NCBI GenBank assembly: GCA_017880715.1
Contig: JADGRT010000180.1
Location: 1 to 6,549, forward strand
DNA from: Verrucomicrobiia bacterium
GTDB lineage: Bacteria; Verrucomicrobiota; Verrucomicrobiia; Limisphaerales; UBA1319
DNA length: 6,549 nucleotides
Reading direction: 5' to 3'
Part shown: piece after piece, positions 1 through 3,218 of the stretch
Position numbering within the stretch: position 1 is the stretch's first letter
How the letters are laid out: each line of letters starts with the position of its first letter
Notes under the pieces: model-generated
Told to the model about the DNA's origin: nothing
The model's input: only the letters and a program-made list of their open reading frames with translations
Databases searched by the model: none
Translations under genes and position numbers: made by a program

Positions 1-87
1 GATCACCAGACCAGGGCCGATCTCGGCCAAAGTCTTACCCTCAACCGACACCTTGCCGTGTAAAACTCGCTGCAGAACCGCGCGCAT
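1..87 (-). CDS. dtd: D-aminoacyl-tRNA deacylase, N-terminal fragment (runs off left edge)
   Basis: The minus strand from position 87 reads ATG and stays open for 29 codons to the window edge. The peptide begins MRAVLQRVLHGKVSVEG and continues to an EIGPGLVI segment. This is the signature N-terminus of the DTD family (typically MRAVxQRVxxAxVxVxG, then E-I-G-x-G-L). The family hydrolyses D-amino acids (and glycine on tRNA-Ala) from mischarged tRNA in the cytoplasm, as a small homodimer of about 150 residues, so roughly four fifths of the gene lies outside. A purine-rich GGGGAAG lies 3 bases upstream of the ATG (91-97 on the plus strand), a usable though close ribosome binding site that supports this start. 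The gene is transcribed away from the adjacent transposase remnant, whose left end may lie only about 24 bp upstream of the dtd start. The catalytic residues further in cannot be checked. The call rests on a short but very characteristic motif. Confidence -1.
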   Translation of the reverse strand, partial: MRAVLQRVLHGKVSVEGKTLAEIGPGLVI

Positions 88-204
88 GAGCTTCCCCAAA
101 CCAGATAAATAACCCAAGTTGCTACCTTGGTTAAGTCGATGGAAAAGTCCATAAATTTGATGTAAATTGGAGGTGACGAAACCAAACCAATTACAGGTAA
201 ACCT
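88..204. promoter_or_regulatory. Divergent intergenic region between dtd and the transposase remnant
   Basis: This 117-bp AT-rich stretch must hold the upstream signals of both dtd (minus) and the transposase (plus). It contains an inverted repeat, CCAAG (114-118) and CTTGG (126-130), within the segment AACCCAAGTTGCTACC (111-126). That segment resembles an insertion-sequence terminus and could be the left end of the element. A weak plus-strand promoter candidate is TTGGTT (127-132), an 18-bp spacer, then ATAAAT (151-156). A strong Shine-Dalgarno-like GGAGGTGA occurs at 169-176 but has no start codon at useful distance; the nearest in-frame ATG is at 205. I found no convincing dtd promoter on the minus strand. 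All site calls here are by eye and tentative. Confidence -1.
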
Positions 205-690
205 ATGGACACTCAAATTATAGCCATTTTTTGTTTGTGTGACGATATGCTGAAAGCTTTGCATCATTTTGAAGACCCACAATGCCAAATGACGGATGCG
301 GAAGTCATGACCACCGCTATTCTGGCTGCCATGCGATTTCATGGAAACTTCGAACTGGCCCGCCATTTTCTTGAGCAAGAGGGCTATATTCCACATATGC
401 TGGGTAAAAGCCGCTTCATTCGTCGTCTGCATCGGATCCAGGATTTGTTTATGACCTTGTTTCGTTTGTTGGGCGAGACCTGGAAAGACCTCAACAGCCA
501 ATCGATTTATGTCCTGGATAGCTATCCGATTGCTGCCTGTGATAATTACCGCATCATTCGCTCGCGCCGTTACCACGGTGAAGTTTGGCGTGGCCACCAG
601 GCCAGCAAAAAACGCTATTTCTATGGGGTCAAGATCCACATCATGGTGACTGAACACGGTCAACCGGTCGAGTTCTTTCTGACGGACTTT
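111..690 (+). mobile_element. Truncated IS982-family insertion sequence remnant
   Basis: The element is defined by its transposase coding sequence (from 205) and a possible left terminus near 111. IS982 elements are usually about 1 kb with one transposase of roughly 290 residues and short terminal inverted repeats. Here only about 580 bp is recognisable. No right terminal repeat matching the region near 111 was found downstream, and no target duplication is visible. Homology to the family stops around 688 and about 150 bp of unassigned sequence follows. The element is therefore judged defective. It is visibly more AT-rich and differs in codon use from the GC-rich genes to its right, as expected of a transferred element. 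The left boundary is an inference; the right boundary marks where the protein stops looking like a transposase. Confidence -1.
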
Positions 691-774
691 ATACACCGCC
701 CCCGTTGTTACAGGAAAATGGCCAGGAAGGTTACTCACAGAATGGGCTTCGACGGAATCCGCGCTCCGCTATAA
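205..774 (+). pseudogene. IS982-type transposase, 3'-truncated
   Basis: The 189-residue product matches IS982-family transposases from residue 1 to about 161. Recognisable family features are the DAEVMTTAIL segment (31-40), the KSRFIRRLH segment (68-76), the VLDSYPIAACDN segment (103-114) carrying the first DDE aspartate (D105), and SKKRYFYGVKIH (134-145). After VEFFLTD (155-161) the family continues with a Gly-Ser-rich loop, a G-D-K-A-Y motif with the second Asp, and the final Glu. None of these is present: residues 162-189 are unrelated and end at a stop at 772-774. The protein lacks two of the three catalytic acids and about 100 residues, so it should be inactive. The ATG at 205 has a weak AGGT ribosome binding site six bases upstream. 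The family assignment is from motif memory; a related DDE family is less likely. Confidence -1.
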
Positions 775-839
775 ATTTTCATCTCCGGACTTGACAACGG
801 CTCCCCTCCTGCGGCCATACTTAATTATCCTAATAAATT
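688..839. other. Unassigned segment between transposase remnant and downstream ORF
   Basis: This 152-bp segment begins where the transposase homology ends. All six frames were read: none gives a recognisable protein, and only short open runs occur, such as a 27-codon minus-strand frame starting at the complement of 817-819. The right end is AT-rich, with a bulged inverted repeat (TAATTAT at 822-828 against ATAAATTA at 833-840). It may be deletion scar, decayed element sequence or a short dispersed repeat; I cannot tell which. Confidence -1.
791..821 (+). promoter_or_regulatory. Possible sigma-70-type promoter upstream of the small ORF and symporter
   Basis: A perfect consensus -35 hexamer TTGACA (791-796) is followed after 19 bp by CATACT (816-821), which matches the -10 consensus at four of six positions. 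Transcription from it would start near 828, just before the 38-codon ORF and about 160 bp before the symporter. The spacer is longer than the optimum of 17 and the -10 is weak. It lies inside the rearranged segment, so the symporter may have acquired this promoter rather than inherited it. This is a tentative visual call. Confidence -1.
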
Positions 840-956
840 ATGATTGTGGTCCCCGCCCAGATGCGTCGCCTCAACGCCCGTTCCTATTTCCCTGAGCTGA
901 AATGCGCCCAATTTGACGCCGGACTGCAAGTGTTGCTCGACAAAATCAATCTCTAA
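840..956 (+). pseudogene. 38-aa ORF, probable 3' remnant of a disrupted gene
   Basis: The frame ATG (840-842) to TAA (954-956) encodes MIVVPAQMRRLNARSYF, then a PELKCAQFDAGLQVLLDKINL-type tail, 38 residues in all. I do not recognise the family. Codon choice is ordinary for a coding gene (many C-ending codons, rare codons absent) and resembles the downstream genes more than the transposase. A stop codon (834-836) lies two codons upstream in frame, and the ATG has no ribosome binding site. The product reads like the amphipathic C-terminal end of a larger protein rather than a free small protein. The simplest reading is that the insertion/deletion that truncated the transposase also removed the 5' part of this gene, which once sat upstream of the symporter, ending 32 bp before it. 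A genuine small protein cannot be excluded. Confidence -1.
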
Positions 957-988
957 GGGTAAAGACCCAAAGCAAACCAAAGACAATC

Positions 989-2821
989 ATGAACACTCCT
1001 CCATTAATACTGGCCGCGGCTCAAACCGGCACCACGCTCACCGGCCTCGACTGGCTGGCAATTGCGCTCTACTTCAGCATCCTGCTGGGCGTAGCCTCGT
1101 GGGTCGTCCGTCGCAACAAGGACACCACGACCGATTACTTCCTGGCGGGACGTAATCTGGGCTGGTGGGTCATCGGCGCCTCGATTTTCGCCTCCAACAT
1201 CGGCTCGGAACACATCGTGGGCCTGGCGGGTTCCGGCGCCAAAGACGGCGTGGCGATGGCGCATTACGAGCTGCACGCGTGGTGCCTCCTGGTGCTGGCG
1301 TGGGTGTTCGTGCCCTTCTACATGCGCTCCCTCGTGTTCACCATGCCCGAGTTCCTGGAACGGCGGTTTTGCGTGAAATCGCGCTACGTCCTCTCCATCG
1401 TGTCGCTGGTCACGTTCATCGTGTCAAAAATCGCCGTGGGCATTTTCGCCGGCGGCGTGGTGTTCGCCACCCTGCTGCCGGAGTTGAAACTCCAACTGGG
1501 CAGTTTTGTCATCGACAGCTTCTGGATCGGATCCGTCCTGGTCATCGTGCTGACCGGCCTTTACACCACGCTGGGCGGCATGCGCGCGGTGGCTTACAAT
1601 GATGCCGTCCAAGTCATCATCCTGATCGGCGGGTCGGCGCTGTTGACCTTTTACGGGCTCCATCAACTGGGTGGCTGGGGCGAGCTGAAACGGATTTGCG
1701 GCTCGGACATGTTCAACTTGTGGAAGCCCATGGTGCCGGCCGGTGTCCAATCCACCTGGTCGCCGATCTTGGAAACGACCTCCGCCGTCGCCGGCCAGCT
1801 TCCGAAACAAGCCTGGTATTTCAACAACAACTTCCCCTGGCTGGGCATGGCCATCTGCGCCCCCGTCATTGGCCTCTGGTATTGGTGCACCGACCAATAC
1901 ATCGTGCAGCGCGCCCTCGGCGCTCCCAACGAACAGACTGCCCGCCGCGGCAGCATCTTCGCCGCGTTCCTCAAGCTCTTCCCGGTTTACCTGTTCCTCA
2001 TTCCGGGACTGATCTGTTACGCCCTCGCCAAGAGCGGCAAGAATGCCGGCCTGGCCGACGCCCTGTTCGGACCCAATGCCGATCCCAATGCCTCCCAAGG
2101 GGCGTTCCCGTTGATGGTGCAACACCTCCTGCCCCCCGGCCTGCGCGGCATCGTCGTGGCGGGCCTGCTCTCCGCGCTCATGGGTTCGCTGGCCGGCGTG
2201 TTCAATGCCTGCTCCACGCTCTTCACCGTGGACCTCTATGAAAAATGGAAACCCAAATCCACCCAGCACGAATTGGTGCGCATGGGCCGCATCGCCACCG
2301 CCGTCATGGTCCTGATCGCGCTGTGCTGGCTTCCGGTTGTCAAAGGCGCGCACGGCCTCTATGGCTACCTGCAGGCCGTGCAAGGCTACCTGGCACCGCC
2401 CATCTTCGTGGTCTTTTTCTTCGGCGTGTTTTGGAAGCGCCTCAACGCCCAAGGCTGCTTGTGGGCCATGGTTGTCGGCTTCATTATCGGCCTCTTCCGA
2501 ATGCTGGTGGACACCCCTGTCACCATGAAACTCACCGGATTCGCCAACGGCTATACGCCAGGCTCCTTTTTATGGATCGTCAATAACATCAATTTCCAGT
2601 ACTTCAGCATCATTATCACCCTCGTGTCCGCGGTGGTCATGGTGACCGTTAGTTATATGACGCAGGCGCCCGACTATCAGAAAATCCAGGGCCTTACCTT
2701 TGGCACCATCACCGATGCTAATCGCGTCGACACCCGCGCCAGTTGGGATTGGCGCGAAGTCGCCGCCTCGGCCGTGGTCCTCGCGTTCATCCTGGGAGCT
2801 TACCTTTACTTCCGGGGATAA
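989..2821 (+). CDS. Sodium:solute symporter, SGLT-type (sodium/sugar cotransporter)
   Basis: This 610-residue inner-membrane protein belongs to the solute:sodium symporter (SSS) family, SGLT branch. It would couple inward sodium flow to sugar uptake. About 14 hydrophobic segments are visible, the first at 22-40 and the last at 591-608. Landmarks are the DYFLAGRNLGWW segment (49-60), FASNIGSEHIVGLAG (67-81), GGMRAVAYNDAVQ (196-208), LWYWCTDQYIVQR (296-308) and the TM8 stretch ending NACSTLFTVDLY (406-417). By eye alignment, all seven sugar-contact residues of human SGLT1 are kept: N70, H75, E94, Y298, W299, K329 and Q462. At the Na2 sodium site A68, I71 and S400 are kept, but the positions of SGLT1 S389 and S392 are A396 and G399. 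The ATG at 989 puts a short hydrophilic leader before TM1 and lacks a Shine-Dalgarno, like the GH51 gene. Its co-oriented neighbour is a secreted arabinofuranosidase, suggesting L-arabinose or another released sugar as substrate; that is inference only. The gene appears intact. Confidence -1.
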   Translation: MNTPPLILAAAQTGTTLTGLDWLAIALYFSILLGVASWVVRRNKDTTTDYFLAGRNLGWWVIGASIFASNIGSEHIVGLAGSGAKDGVAMAHYELHAWCLLVLAWVFVPFYMRSLVFTMPEFLERRFCVKSRYVLSIVSLVTFIVSKIAVGIFAGGVVFATLLPELKLQLGSFVIDSFWIGSVLVIVLTGLYTTLGGMRAVAYNDAVQVIILIGGSALLTFYGLHQLGGWGELKRICGSDMFNLWKPMVPAGVQSTWSPILETTSAVAGQLPKQAWYFNNNFPWLGMAICAPVIGLWYWCTDQYIVQRALGAPNEQTARRGSIFAAFLKLFPVYLFLIPGLICYALAKSGKNAGLADALFGPNADPNASQGAFPLMVQHLLPPGLRGIVVAGLLSALMGSLAGVFNACSTLFTVDLYEKWKPKSTQHELVRMGRIATAVMVLIALCWLPVVKGAHGLYGYLQAVQGYLAPPIFVVFFFGVFWKRLNAQGCLWAMVVGFIIGLFRMLVDTPVTMKLTGFANGYTPGSFLWIVNNINFQYFSIIITLVSAVVMVTVSYMTQAPDYQKIQGLTFGTITDANRVDTRASWDWREVAASAVVLAFILGAYLYFRG

Positions 2822-2863
2822 CTTGATTGGTGTGCCTCATCGCACGCTTCGGGCAATCGCAAA

Positions 2864-2890
2864 CCCCGTAGGGGTGCCATGTTTATAGCC
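2864..2890 (+). repeat. Palindromic repeat core, copy A
   Basis: This is the first copy of a repeat whose core is CCCC-GTA-GGGG (2864-2874), a 4-bp stem with a 3-base loop, followed by TGCCATG and TTTATAGCC. Copy C at 3000-3025 is the same motif on the other strand. The run of small palindromes between two genes looks like a REP-type dispersed extragenic element. From memory, similar sequences recur between genes in Verrucomicrobiota, but this cannot be verified here. Confidence -1.
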
Positions 2891-2912
2891 CTCGATGTCC
2901 ATAAGAATATTC

Positions 2913-2976
2913 CCCAGCCCTGTAGGGGCGGCACCGGGTTGCGTTGGGTAATCCATGCCGCCCCGATGGGGCTGGG
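2913..2976. repeat. Long imperfect hairpin (copy B, two inverted cores)
   Basis: The left arm (2914-2933) and right arm (2956-2975) face each other across a 22-base loop (2934-2955), and one further C-G pair closes the base (2913/2976). In a plus-strand transcript, 19 of the 20 arm positions pair, two as G-U wobbles (2921/2968 and 2922/2967), with one A-G mismatch at 2924/2965. Each arm contains a degenerate version of the core in copy A (CCCTGTAGGGGCGGCA on the left; CCCCATCGGGGCGGCA on the right, read on the minus strand). The structure therefore looks like two inverted repeat cores joined into one large hairpin. It lacks a T tract, so a simple intrinsic terminator is unlikely, though it could attenuate or protect the symporter transcript. 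Confidence -1.
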
Positions 2977-2999
2977 AAGGATCATGGGATGGCACGGTT

Positions 3000-3025
3000 G
3001 CTATAACCATGGCGCTCCTACGGAG
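3000..3025 (-). repeat. Palindromic repeat core, copy C (inverted)
   Basis: Read on the minus strand, this copy is CTCC-GTA-GGAG followed by CGCCATG and GTTATAGC. It aligns with copy A across the whole motif. The stem reads CTCC/GGAG in place of CCCC/GGGG: one base pair is exchanged on both sides, so the palindrome is preserved despite sequence change. Copies A and C are in opposite orientation on either side of hairpin B. Confidence -1.
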
Positions 3026-3050
3026 CTGGGCCTGGACCGTTTGCCATGTT

Positions 3051-3065
3051 CGGGGTTAGTCCCCG
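3051..3065. repeat. Short hairpin CGGGG-TTAGT-CCCCG
   Basis: A perfect 5-bp stem (3051-3055 with 3061-3065) encloses a 5-base loop in the middle of the repeat cluster. The sequence just before it, TTTGCCATGTT (3040-3050), resembles the CCATG-containing flank of copies A and C. It may therefore be a further, more diverged unit or a composite extension of copy C. No T tract follows. Confidence -1.
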
Positions 3066-3102
3066 TATCCCCGACGGCCCAAGACACTCGACCGAATGAC
3101 AA

Positions 3103-3170
3103 GGAGCGCGGACATTCTTGTCCGCTTGGAACCCATCGGACGATCGAGCCGACAGGAATGTCGGCGCTCC
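3103..3170. repeat. Double-hairpin inverted repeat element D
   Basis: Two 23-base arms (3103-3125 and 3148-3170) are inverted repeats of each other at 20 of 23 positions, bounded by GGAGCG and CGCTCC. Each arm also folds on itself perfectly: GCGGACA-TTCT-TGTCCGC (3108-3125) and GCCGACA-GGAA-TGTCGGC (3148-3165), both 7-bp stems with tetraloops. Two of the three differences between arms form a compensated G-C to C-G swap inside each stem, and the third lies in the loop. This is a different repeat family from A-C, again of REP/BIME-like design. Its right edge abuts a possible promoter for the GH51 gene. Confidence -1.
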
Positions 3171-3197
3171 TGACCGTCCTGCTTGTTGGACTTTAAT
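3170..3197 (+). promoter_or_regulatory. Possible promoter of the GH51 gene
   Basis: CTGACC (3170-3175, four of six matches to TTGACA) is followed after 16 bp by TTTAAT (3192-3197, five of six matches to TATAAT). Transcription would begin near 3204, leaving a leader of about 15 bases before the ATG at 3219, which fits the missing Shine-Dalgarno there. The -35 overlaps the last base of repeat element D. No operator-like palindrome was seen other than the repeats themselves. This is a visual call of low certainty. Confidence -1.
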
Positions 3198-3218
3198 CAA
3201 ACTGAACCCCGCTATTTT

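Larger units (their letters stand above)
2822..3218. other. Repeat-filled intergenic region between symporter and GH51 gene
   Basis: This 397-bp stretch has no convincing gene. It contains copies A, B and C of one palindromic family (2864-3025), a small hairpin (3051-3065), the double-hairpin element D (3103-3170), and a possible promoter (3170-3197). Bases 2822-2863 and 3066-3102 show nothing I recognise. The open frame across 2879-3196 has no family resemblance and only reflects stop-poor repeats. No intrinsic terminator with a T tract was seen after the symporter stop. Confidence -1.

Noticed and set aside
169..176. Strong Shine-Dalgarno GGAGGTGA as ribosome binding site of the transposase
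   Set aside because: It lies 28 bases before the ATG at 205, too far to serve it, and no ATG, GTG or TTG lies at a suitable distance.
3..212. Minus-strand ORF of 69 codons at the left edge
   Set aside because: A different frame from the dtd fragment, with no recognisable motif; the dtd frame is far more convincing.
1424..2452. Long minus-strand ORF (342 codons) opposite the symporter
   Set aside because: An antisense shadow caused by high GC at third codon positions. The product is low-complexity (His/Gln/Gly/Ala-rich), while the plus strand encodes a clear SGLT protein.
2864..3170. CRISPR array
   Set aside because: The repeats are inverted, diverged and unevenly spaced, of two unrelated families, with no uniform spacers and no cas gene.
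2879..3196. Plus-strand ORF of 105 codons in the intergenic region
   Set aside because: It runs through the palindromic repeats, has no recognisable family features, and its composition is explained by repeat sequence.
3183..3218. Upstream TTG start extending the GH51 protein by 12 residues
   Set aside because: It would put polar residues ahead of the signal peptide and overlap the possible promoter; the ATG at 3219 starts directly at the signal peptide.
2822..3218. Riboswitch or known structured RNA before the GH51 gene
   Set aside because: The stems are explained by inverted repeat copies; I recognise no ligand-binding core, and the likely start site lies after the repeats.
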